Shown one piece after another: positions 12,405-21,359 of a stretch of 64,000 nucleotides of DNA (its first letter is position 1; every line of letters begins with the position of its first letter). Source of the stretch: Anolis sagrei. Its lineage: Eukaryota; Chordata; Lepidosauria; Squamata; Anolidae. The stretch covers positions 47,633,366-47,697,365 of the forward strand of contig NC_090023.1 in assembly GCF_037176765.1 (NCBI RefSeq), written 5' to 3'. The notes beneath the pieces were generated by a model. That model saw only the letters and a list, made by a program, of their open reading frames with translations, was not told the DNA's origin and did no database searches. A program made the position numbers and the translations under genes.

Positions 12405-13140
12405 GAGCCCTTGAAAACGGCTCGGAAGTCCCAACTGGTCCAACGGGCAGCAGCCAGGATGTTAACTGGGGCTCCTTACAGAGAGAGGTCAATCCTCCTG
12501 TTCAAGGAGCTCCACTGGCTGCCGTTTATTTTCCGAGCCCAATTTAAGGTGCAGGTGCTGACCTACAAAACCCTAAATGGTTTGGGACCATCCTACCTGC
12601 ATGACCGCATCTCTGTTTATGAACCCACGCGCTCACTTTGATCATCCAGAGAGGCCCTGCTCATGATTCCACCTGTGTTGCAGGCGCGTTTGGTGGGGAC
12701 GTGGGACAGGACCTTTTCTGTGGTGGCCCCATGACTCTGGAACACCCTCCCTAAAGATCTTAGACAGGCCCCTACATTGGCAGTCTTTAGAAAGAACTTG
12801 AAGACCTGGCTGTTCCGATGTGCCTTTCCAGAATAGGAATCTCCAGCAACAAGTCCCAGAAGCACTTTATTAGAATTGAGACTGCTGCACACTGCACACT
12901 GCACTTACCCTATAATCCTTACATATCACCTGTCACATCAGCACTTTTAACCTTGTACCCATTACTCTGGCCCGGCCCAGTTTTATAGTGTCTAGATGTA
13001 TTGTTTATTGCTTGTTGTTTAATATTGCTTTAACTGTTTTTAATTTGCTTTAGGTGTTGTATTGTTATGTTGTGTTTTGAGGCCTTGGCCTTTGTAAGCC
13101 CCATCGAGTCCTTCAGGAGATGCTAGTGGGGTACAAATAA
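12405..13140 (+). mobile_element. L2-type LINE, 3' end of reverse transcriptase plus 3' tail
   Basis: The frame reads QLVQRAAARMLTGAPYRERS, then LHWLPFIFRAQFKVQVLTYK and LGPSYLHDRIS. This is the C-terminal portion of an L2-type reverse transcriptase. Downstream come the usual non-coding tail, GTAAGCCCCATCGAGTCC and a GGGGTACAAATAAT end leading into (TAA)n. The 5' part is missing, as is usual for truncated LINE insertions. Internal stops show it is a dead copy. Confidence 0.85.
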
Positions 13141-13142
13141 TG

Positions 13143-13207
<65 letters not shown>
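13141..13207. repeat. (TAA)n tail microsatellite
   Basis: TAA trinucleotides directly after the L2 tail, with one C-containing interruption. This is the expected L2 3' simple repeat, expanded. Confidence 0.95.
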
Positions 13208-14495
13208 CCTGAATTAGCAAGTCTGGCTGGAAAATGGGTTTCTTGCCACCAAGAAACAGAAAGGAAGGATAGTTGTCTTACAAACCCATTGGCCTCAGGG
13301 AACACCTGATTTTTTTTTGTCGTGACAGCAGTGACTTGAGAACCTGCTCTGTAGAAGAGGTTTGTAGGCCTAACTGCAATTGTTTGTACCAGCCAGACTA
13401 GACCCATAAAATCAATGGGACTTGTTGATTTTATGGCTCTGCTCCAGTTAGGAATAGACCCACTGCCATTGGGATTAACAGCTGCATTTGTTGTGTGTTG
13501 CCAAAGGGAATAACTTTGGAAACAGATTTAGTAAAGCATCTTAATATAATAAGTATGCCACTTGCAAAACTATAGTTACTGTTTCAATTAAGCAGTGCTC
13601 TGCAACATAGAGCCTTGGGGCTCCTGTGAGAAAAAGGAAAAGATAACCCAGCAAAGAAAGCAGTTGCCGATAACCATACCGGTACTTTGCAAATGCAAAG
13701 CTACACCAAGAACACTGAAAGATCACGTAAAATGGTGCTGTGTTGCTAATTCTATCGTAAGGTTGTGGTGTGAGCTCTGCATTAGCACTTAACATTTGGA
13801 TGAAAGGCAGAAGCGTCATTCCAGATGAATGTACTACAAGGACAATAGCAAGCTGTGGCTGAGGCATTTCACCAGAAAGACTTTCCTTAATGACATTGGT
13901 TGCTTTCCTAGTCATTTTGTCTATTGTGTTTGATTTATGGGCGTGTAGGTGGTTAGAGTGCTTTCTTGCACTCCATATAAGAAGAAAACAGGATCAATTC
14001 ACATCTTAAACTCATTATGCAGAAATTTTACACATGCAAATTGCCTAATACTGACAGTGTAGTTAAATGTCAGCATGCAGTTGCCAGATACTTATGAACA
14101 ATTTGCAAGTGCCAGCTATAATTTAGGTTTGTTTTCTTTATGCCTTCTTAGCCTTGTTTCTTTCCCAGTTTTTTTTAAAGAAACCGAGACTCTAGAGAAA
14201 AAGCAGCACTGATCCTTGGCAGACTGATCAAGTTGCTATGCAGATAGGTTTTCCTCTTCTGACACCACCTTATTAATTATTGTAAAATCCCAGAAGTCAT
14301 TGAAATGCATTCCATTCACAGCTATCATCACAGCAATGCAACTGTATTATTTATATTGCAAAACGGCGCTCATAGCAGCAGGTTTCCAAAAGACAGTGCC
14401 ATATGGGTGCAGCTGGTCATAAAAACCCAACTGGGAGGAGAAAGATCCAGTGCACGTGTCCAAAGTCTTTGTCAAATAACTAACTTATCATTGCT
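13208..14495. other. Non-coding, nothing recognised
   Basis: No gene seen. A short inverted pair (AAAATCAATGGGACTTGTTGATTTTA) lies near 13410. Confidence 0.4.
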
Positions 14496-14499
14496 ACTA

Positions 14500-15100
14500 C
14501 ATTGCTGTGTCATTTGAAAAGAGGTCTGGGTGGGCCGAAGGTATGGTGGGAAGCCTGGCTGAATGGCCAGGCAAGGAAGAAGCCCCTCCAGTACATGGTC
14601 AGCCCAGCAGTGGATTTACAGTTAGATACAGATTCAGAGGCTGACAGGCCTGAGCTAGCTTTCTCAAGAGAACAAAGATCAGACTCTGATTGGAAGGTGG
14701 TAATTGCAGATGTAGATTCTTCTGTCTCCCTTGAGTTAGATAGCAGAAGAGCAATTTGCCAACAGAGACAGGCAGCTGAAGGGAGGGGCCGGTCACAGCA
14801 CCTCTTAATGAGGAAAAGCCCCTTTGAGAGTTCTCAAGGGAAGAGGGCTGCCATGGGCCTCCGCAGAGCTCTTTGGTCTCTGCAGGGCTGCCACAGAGCC
14901 CTGAAGAGGCCCAGGGCAGCCCTGCAAAGGCTGCCAGGGTGAGGTGGGGAAGCCAGCCCTGGGCAATTCAGGGGCGGGGTGGGGCATGCCGCTGGTTGGC
15001 CAGCCGGCCAAGCAGTGGGAAACTTCACACCATGCAGAGAGCTTTTGGGAGGAAGAAGCCCCCTGCAGGCAGTGGTTCGTTTTCCACAGACTCACTGTTC
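14500..15100. repeat. GC-rich interspersed repeat of unknown family
   Basis: A GC-rich island in AT-rich DNA whose right part (GGTTGGCCAGCCGGCCAAG, GCTTTTGGGAGGAAGAAGCC) resembles the segment near 3180-3260. Several overlapping open frames are present but none has a recognisable domain, and they look like GC-driven by-products. Confidence 0.4.
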
Positions 15101-15523
15101 AACAGTTAGAGTTGAGAATTAATATTCTCAATTTTAATAAAAATATTCTCAACCCTAACCACAAAACAGCAAGTCAGTGGAAAGCAAACCACGAAATAGC
15201 GAGGGAACATTGTAAGTGACATCAAAGTCATAGCAGTTAAAGTGGTAACAGTGTACTATACCTGTGTAGCGTGAAAGACACATTAAATTACAATCAGAAT
15301 AATAATCTGTATCATATAAGTAACTGGATTTTTCAAACTCCACATTTAAATATATTTAACTGAAAGACCTATTACAGACTGTAATTACTTATTCCTAGAA
15401 GAAACCAACATTAATACCTGCGGTGCCTTTCTTGTAATTTTCAGTGGACAGGAGAGGGGAGAGAGAATGTAACTGCTCTTAGGAACCTTGTGCCTGATGA
15501 AGAAACAACATGAACCTAACGAT

Positions 15524-15720
15524 TCAGACTTTGTTGTTAACTGCCATCAAGTGGACTTTGACTTATGGCAACCCCATGAATACGAGACCTCCAGGCCACC
15601 CTGTCAACTGCCCTGTTCAGGTCATGCAGGATCAAGGCTTCCTTAATTGAGTCTAATCAATCTGTAATGCACTACTCCTCTTTTCCTACTGCCATTTACC
15701 TTTCTAAGTCTTATTGCCTT
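15524..15720 (+). mobile_element. RTE-like LINE/SINE 3' repeat (R2), first part
   Basis: Opens with TTGTTGTTAACTGCCATCAAG and GACTTATGGCAACCCCATGA, then AGACCTCCAGG and GGCTTCCTTAATTGAGTCTA. This is the wording of a repeat end seen again at 47305-47545. The copy is split by the R1 insertion that follows and resumes at about 15980. Confidence 0.6.
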
Positions 15721-15979
15721 TGTGTTGTTGGAGCTTTAATGGCCAGTATCACTGGGTTGCTGTGAGTTTTTCAAGCTGTATGGCCATGTTCCAGTAGTAT
15801 TTTCTCCTGATGTTTCACTTATACCTATGGCAAGCATCCTTAGCGGTCTGTTCATATACACTTCACTTGCTTCATTTTCAATAGATCTCTGAACAAACCT
15901 CTGAAGATGCAGGCAAAATGTCAGGAGAGAATACCATCAGAATGTGGCCATACAGCCCGAAAAGCTCACAGCAACTCAT
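15721..15979. mobile_element. Palindromic R1 repeat with 10-bp target duplication
   Basis: The two halves are inverted copies of the R1 arm (TATGGCCATGTTCCAG and CTCCTGATGTTTCAC on the left, their complements on the right). The insertion is bracketed by TTATTGCCTT at 15711-15720 and at 15980-15989, which is direct evidence of transposition into the R2 repeat. One arm is fuller than the other. An inverted terminal arrangement with one truncated arm is known for Penelope-like elements. The family name remains an inference. Confidence 0.65.
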
Positions 15980-16100
15980 TATTGCCTTTTCTAGTGAGTC
16001 GTGTCTTCTCATGATATGTACAAAGTATGACATTCTTGATTTAGTCATTTGGCTTCTAGAGAGAGTTCAGGCTTGACTTGCTCAAGGACCTAATTTTGCT
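15980..16100 (+). mobile_element. RTE-like R2 repeat, second part
   Basis: Continues the interrupted R2 copy: TTCTAGTGAGTCGTGTCTTC, CAAAGTATGACA and GAGAGTTCAGGCTTGA. Confidence 0.5.
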
Positions 16101-16195
16101 GTTTAAGGGTTCACTATATCTGTAGAATGTACTTAGCTTAACTTGAAATATTCCCAGGTTACTGTACATAAGATTATGGTGATAATTTTCAACAT

Positions 16196-16201
16196 AACCT
16201 T
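16196..16201. repeat. Polinton target-site duplication, left
   Basis: AACCTT directly before the element, matching AACCTT directly after it. A 6-bp duplication is diagnostic for Polintons. Confidence 0.95.
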
Positions 16202-16671
16202 AGTAGTAAAAGGTGGCACCTCTCGTCAAACTCAAATTTGACAGGTACCACGCCCACTTTTGGGGAAGGCCCCTCCCACGCCCCGCCCACTCAATGCCCG
16301 GAAGTCCCGCCTGCCCTAAACAGGAAATGGATGCCTGAGAGTCCCTCCCACGGGCTGAAACCCCACCCCAGTGTCCACCCCACCCCCGCCCTAACCCATT
16401 GTGTGGAACATAGCATGGATAGACCTATCCCCAATGAATGGCATGTGGAAATGAACAGCCTGAGCCCCTAGCGGCCCCTTTCTAAGATGCCATCACGTGT
16501 TGCGTTGTAACCAATAGGGAATGGTTTAGGTTCATAAGGTGACCATGTGATAGTGGGGCCCAATAGGCGTTGTTTTTAGGGGTTAAATAACCATAGTAGA
16601 GTTTTAGGGAGCCTGCTCTGACTATTTTGCAGAACAACACATAATATGGAATCGCCCGCTGGCCCTTCAAC
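16202..16671 (+). repeat. Polinton left terminal inverted repeat
   Basis: Starts AGTAGTAAAAGGTGGCACC and matches the complement of 32750-33218 at about 97%. It holds a GC-rich outer half, two CCAAT words, a TATA-like word and the first nine codons of the left gene. Similarity stops right after these codons. Confidence 0.95.
16511..16645 (+). promoter_or_regulatory. Promoter-like region in left terminal repeat
   Basis: CCAAT at 16511-16515 and 16560-16564, and TTAAATAA (TATA-like) at 16583-16590, about 56 bases before the start codon at 16646. A CACGTG-type word lies just upstream (about 16494). The same set occurs in the right repeat, so both outer genes probably share one promoter design. 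The promoter role is inferred. Confidence 0.6.
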
Positions 16672-17702
16672 TATGGACTTGCCTGATTCAACAGTGGATG
16701 ATGATCTATGTAGGAAAAGGTACATCAGCTCATCTGAGGATGATGAGGAAGAAGGGGAAGAAGCTAAAAGATCTCGGGAGGAAGAACGTGTAGTTCATGA
16801 ATCTGTGAACAGTCTGTTGGATATGCTTTCAACACCAGCATACGTTGAGCAGGTAATACTTATAAGCTATTACTATGATCCACCTTAGGTTGAAAAGGGA
16901 TGGTGGGGATGTTTCAAAAGGATGAAGTTGTATAACCTGTAAATTACTAACACTCTGATCTTTTAAAACATTTTAGGGGGCTGCTGAAAATCCGCCTATC
17001 TCTGCTCTCTGGAAGCTCTGCTGTGTTGCACCAGGCCAGCTACATGTAAGTTTGAAAAGGGAACGTGGGTGTTTGTGTGTGTGTGTGTGTGTGTGTTGGG
17101 ATAATGATCATTGTATGTGTTTTAACATGATTATTTTGTTTTTATAGGAGACCCCTGAAATGGCAGCTATTCAGCGCCCTGGACACGAGGTCGTGTCAAG
17201 CATCCTTGGGTTGGAAAGGGATATTCAACCAACAGATGAAATCCAGAAACCAGACATGTACGCATTTTCAAAAGGAGTCATTTATTCTATTTTAGAATAT
17301 TGTTTGGATTCTGAATTATATGAATTTTGTGAAGGCTGTGTGACGTCACAGCCAAATCAACTTGCTCATGACTGTGTGTCATGGAATATAACATTCTTTA
17401 ATAAGAAGCTAAGAGATATATGTGACAATGTTTGCTTTAAAAGTCTGCTCCATATGTATATATTATTTAGTTATTCCCAAAAATGTCTTTCTCTGACTAA
17501 TGAAACAGTGGATTATATCCTGAATTTGGTAATATCGTTAAGGAGTAATGATTCTCCACATGATTTTTTATATTCAGAATTGAAAAGATGTAATGAGAAC
17601 TTGATTAAAAAGATGAAACGCATTTTGCAAAAAAGAAAATACACGGATTTTGTGAAATCACCTGAGGGTATTATTGTCCGTTTTAAAAAGGATGTGGAAT
17701 AA
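16646..17702 (+). CDS. Left Polinton gene, spliced, function unknown
   Basis: Starts MESPAGPST within the terminal repeat. It is likely spliced in three exons (about 16646-16852, 16977-17045 and 17148-17702) with GT/AG junctions that keep one frame, giving about 276 residues. The first exon encodes an acidic Ser/Glu/Asp-rich stretch (SSSEDDEEEGEE) followed by basic KRSREEER. The last exon (about 180 residues) is rich in Cys, Leu and aromatic residues and looks all-helical (SKGVIYSILEYCLDSELYEF, ending IIVRFKKDVE). I do not recognise the family. Its place at the element's end, with its own promoter, suits an early or host-interaction gene, as in adenovirus-like elements. A Bcl-2/E1B-19K-like helical fold is possible but unsupported beyond its helical look. 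Confidence 0.7.
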
Positions 17703-17749
17703 AATGATTTAAAACAGTATGCCATTTATGCCTTTTATCCTCATTTAAC

Positions 17750-18400
17750 ATTTATGAAATAATTTGAAAGAAAATCACATTGAAAATCAGGCCTTCTATC
17801 TGCTAAAATACATCAGAATGCCACATTCCTTTACTAAGGGGGGGGGCATGGTAAATACACTGTGCAGGAGCTAACTATCACCCCATCTGCTAAAACAGAG
17901 CTCCAGTGGCCTGGTTTCTAAGGCCTGTTTTCTTCAATGGCCTGCTATCTATCACCCCATCTGCTAAAACAGAGCTCCAGTGGCCTGGTTTCTAAGGCCT
18001 GTTTTCTTCAAAGGCCTACTATCTATCACCCCATCTGCTCATGCTCAGCTAAAAACAGTCTCCTCCACAAACAGAATACCATTTAACATTTATGAAATAA
18101 TTTGAAAGAAAATCACATTGAAAATCAGGCCTTCTATCTGCTAAAATACAACAGAATGCCACATTCCTTTACTAAGGGGGGGGGGTGCATGGCAAAATAC
18201 ACTGTGCAGGAGCTAACTATCACCCCATCTGCTAAAACAGAGCTCCAGTGGGGCTGGTTTCTAAGGTCTGTTTCCTTCAAAGGCCTGCTATCTATCATCC
18301 CATCTGCTAAAACAGAGCTCCAGTGGCCTGGTTTCTTCAATGGCCTGTTTTCTTCAAAGGGGGTGCTATCTATGAACCAACTGCTATACTAGGCCTTCAA
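17750..18400. repeat. Nested tandem repeats inside the Polinton
   Basis: A block of about 338 bp starting ATTTATGAAATAATTTGAAAG is present at about 17750 and again at about 18088. Within both runs a roughly 74-bp unit with ATCACCCCATCTGCTAAAAC and AGAGCTCCAGTGG recurs about five times. No coding frame is conserved through it. An AATAAA at 18467-18472 beyond the repeats could serve as poly(A) signal of the left gene. Confidence 0.85.
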
Positions 18401-18599
18401 AGGATGTCTCAAACTTTTACCATTAATCCACATGCTAGATGTTATCTTGTAAATCACATGTTATCTAATAAAACACATATAGCATCTAACTGTAATATTA
18501 CTACACCTCAAAAGGGTTGTGTTTAGGGCACCAACCAATGAACTTTCTCAGTTTCAAAATGGGGAGAGCTAGCCCCCCAAAAGAAAAGTGCCCGCCCAC

Positions 18600-18677
18600 A
18601 GGCTAAAATGTATAAAAAGCTTCTTAAAATTCAATTCTCTCCTTCCATTTTCTGACGCACCTCTACACGTTTGATTG
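18600..18677 (+). promoter_or_regulatory. Internal TATA promoter and leader exon of the + strand core block
   Basis: A good TATA box (TATAAAAA, 18611-18618) is followed after about 30 bases by a pyrimidine-rich stretch and then, at 18678, a strong splice-donor-like GTGAGT. A matching acceptor with a pyrimidine tract ends at 20623. I infer a non-coding first exon of about 40 bases and an intron of about 1.95 kb feeding the polymerase block. There is no other obvious promoter before polymerase B. Confidence 0.5.
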
Positions 18678-18712
18678 GTGAGTGCTACCAGCCCTTCCTT
18701 CTCTCTACCTCT

Positions 18713-18729
18713 CTCTCTCTCTCTCTCTA

Positions 18730-18771
<42 letters not shown>

Positions 18772-18790
18772 TCACTCACACACTCTCTTT
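18713..18790. repeat. (CT)n microsatellite
   Basis: CT dinucleotides with a few A or AC interruptions, lying in the inferred leader intron. Confidence 0.95.
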
Positions 18791-19146
18791 CTGGGGTCTA
18801 GAAAAGCCATGAAAATAATACCATGTGTATCTGATCAGCGGATTAGCAAATCACTGTGAAAGTAACTAGCAGCTAACGTGTCGTTATCTCTTAACAATGA
18901 GAAAAAGCCTTGAATATGCATTGTGCAGGGGATAGTAATTGAGTATTCTAACTTTTCAACCATGCAAAGGGTTAGCAAGGGGAAGGAGGAGAGGTTGGCT
19001 TAGAGCAGCTTTTATAACTGCACCCCTTTTCATTTGTTTTAAATGTTTTATATAAATAATACAAAATATCAGCAATATTATGTGTATATACAACATATTG
19101 ATTATTAACTGACATAATATATTATCAATACATATTACTATGCTGC

Positions 19147-19189
<43 letters not shown>

Positions 19190-19328
19190 CATTATTAGTA
19201 TTATATTATTAGCGTTGAACAATATTAACATATTTTACGTTCTTGTACTAAGACATGTTGTCACAATATTCAAGCAAAGCATTATATTAACACTGTTGTT
19301 CAATATTAAATGTATATACAATATATTA

Positions 19329-19485
19329 GATGGAATCTCCTTTCTTGTAGTTTGAAGCCCCTTGCTCCATTGCGTCCTAGTCTCCAGGGAAGCAGAAAAC
19401 AAGCTTGCTCGCTCCTCCCTGTGGCTTCCTCTCACATATTTATACATAGCGATCAAATAGCCTTCTCTTCTTCTTCTGCTTAAAC
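19329..19485 (-). mobile_element. CR1 LINE fragment inside the Polinton, copy 1
   Basis: On the - strand the frame reads YKYVRGSHREERASLFSASL, matching the C-terminal part of CR1 reverse transcriptase seen intact in wording at 56650-56900 (YKYVRGSHRKEGASLFSAAL). It is only about 157 bp and has lost both ends. It was captured before the 722-bp duplication, as both units carry it. Confidence 0.8.
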
Positions 19486-19867
19486 ATGCTGTAACTCTCA
19501 CACACTCTCTTTCTGGGGTCTAGAAAAGCCATGAAAATAATACCATGTGTATCTGATCAGCGGATTAGCAAATCACTGTGAAAGTAACTAGCTGCTAACG
19601 TGTCGTTATCTCTTAACAATGAGAAAAAGCCTTGAATATGCATTGTGCAGGGGATAGTAATTGAGTATTCTAACTTTTCAACCATGCAAAGGTTAGCAAG
19701 GGGAAGGAGGAGGGGTTGGCTTAGAGCAGCTTTTATAACTGCACCCCTTTTCATTTGTTTTAAATGTTTTATATAAATAATACAAAATATCAGCAATATT
19801 ATGTGTATATACAACATATTGATTATTAACTGACATAATATATTATCAATACATATTACTATGCTGC

Positions 19868-19912
<45 letters not shown>

Positions 19913-20051
19913 CATTATTAGTATTATATTATTAGCGTTGAACAATATTAACATATTTTACGTTCTTGTACTAAGACATGTTGTCACAATATTCAAGCAA
20001 AGCATTATATTAACACTGTTGTTCAATATTAAATGTATATACAATATATTA

Positions 20052-20208
20052 GATGGAATCTCCTTTCTTGTAGTTTGAAGCCCCTTGCTCCATTGCGTCC
20101 TAGTCTCCAGGGAAGCAGAAAACAAGCTTGCTCGCTCCTCCCTGTGGCTTCCTCTCACATATTTATACATAGCGATCAAATAGCCTTCTCTTCTTCTTCT
20201 GCTTAAAC
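20052..20208 (-). mobile_element. CR1 LINE fragment inside the Polinton, copy 2
   Basis: Same fragment as in the preceding tandem unit, at an offset of 723 bp, and nearly identical. It arose by tandem duplication, not by a second insertion. Confidence 0.8.
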
Positions 20209-20623
20209 ATGCTGTAACTCTCACACACTCTCTTTCTGGGGCCTAGAAAAGCCATGAAAATAATACCATGTGTATCTGATCAGCGGATTAGCAAATCACT
20301 GTGAAAGTAACTAGCTGCTAACGTGTCGTTATCTCTTAACAACGAGAAAAAGCCTTGAATATGCATTGTGCAGGGGATAGTAATTGAGTATTCTAACTTT
20401 TCAACCATGCAAAGGTTAGCAAGGGGAAGGAGGAGAGGTTGGCTTAGAGCAGCTTTTATAACTGCACCCCTTTTCTTTTCATTATTATATGTGTGTCTTT
20501 TTCAATTGTTTATTAATATTATATAATAATAATGAGACCTAGGCCTTCGTTCTATTTTAATGCGGTTTTAACTATGCACAACCTGTTTTAACCATCATCT
20601 TCTCCCCTTCTTGCCCAACCTAG

Positions 20624-21261
20624 ATACAATACATCAATTCCTCTAGAAATGAGACATGTATACACTGCCGCTATTATCCACCCTTCACCATACGATGATT
20701 CAAATATGGCTCTACATGATGTTTTAGCGGATAGTGAAATTATAACTGCTGAAGAGCCAGATCCACAACTGATAGGAGGTTTGTTCTTATACCCTGAAAT
20801 AATATATAATATTAATAATAATAATAAAATGAATGCACAATGAGTGTGTCTGTGTGTTTTCTGAAATACATGTCTATTTTCAGAAGGTGGAGTATTTTCT
20901 GATTTCGTTGATGACGCCTCTGCCGCCGCTGCAGCTGCTGCTGTCCAAAAGGCTGATACCAATGATTCTATAAATACAGGTAATGCTAACCCACGGCTTA
21001 TAAACGGACCATTGTGTATCAAAAACACAACATAAAATACTATTTAAAATACTAAATAAATTTTAATCAAAGCAATAACAGTCTCAACCCTATGAAATAA
21101 TGAACTTACAGAAATCAATAGAACAACCCTATAAATAAATAAAATAACCATTCATAAGGAAGTTTTTAGGACAAGCTAACCATGTGGTTGTAATTGTATT
21201 TTCTAGATATTCATTCTGACAACCCTGTCACATCCATTCCGTCAACTTCAAAAAATCAAGG
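20624..21261 (+). other. Probable short 5' exons of the polymerase B gene
   Basis: Three short open segments with acceptor and donor-like borders lie at about 20624-20779, 20882-20980 and 21208-21261. A start codon is at 20649 (MRHVYTAAIIHPS). The second segment encodes a run of alanines (DDASAAAAAAVQKAD). They precede an acceptor-like TTTTAG just before the polymerase frame. Whether they form the N-terminus of polymerase B or a separate small product cannot be decided from sequence. Confidence 0.5.
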
Positions 21262-21359
21262 TAATGAGGTGTTTGTCTCTCCTACAGAATGTCTTGCTAC
21301 ACATATGAGAAATAGTTATTCATGTATTGATATTTTATTTGTTACTTTTAGGAAAAGGG

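Larger units (their letters stand above)
18776..20475. repeat. 722-bp tandem duplication, about 2.35 copies
   Basis: The unit starting CTCACACACTCTCTTTCTGG (anchor CACTCTCTTT) begins at 18781, 19503 and 20226, so the periods are 722 and 723 bp. The third copy stops after about 250 bp. Copies differ at only a few sites and in the length of their (TA)n run, so the duplication is recent. Each full unit includes a (TA)n tract and a reversed CR1 LINE fragment. Confidence 0.93.

Noticed and set aside
14502-15219. Frames up to 146 residues in the second GC-rich island
   Set aside because: Same reason as the first island: no conserved domain, overlapping on both strands.
17750-18400. Regularly spaced repeats that might suggest a CRISPR-like array
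   Set aside because: Eukaryotic setting, units abut or vary in spacing, and no constant repeat with unique spacers. They are plain tandem duplications.
19140-19355. Frame encoding alternating Tyr and Ile
   Set aside because: Translation of a (TA)n microsatellite.
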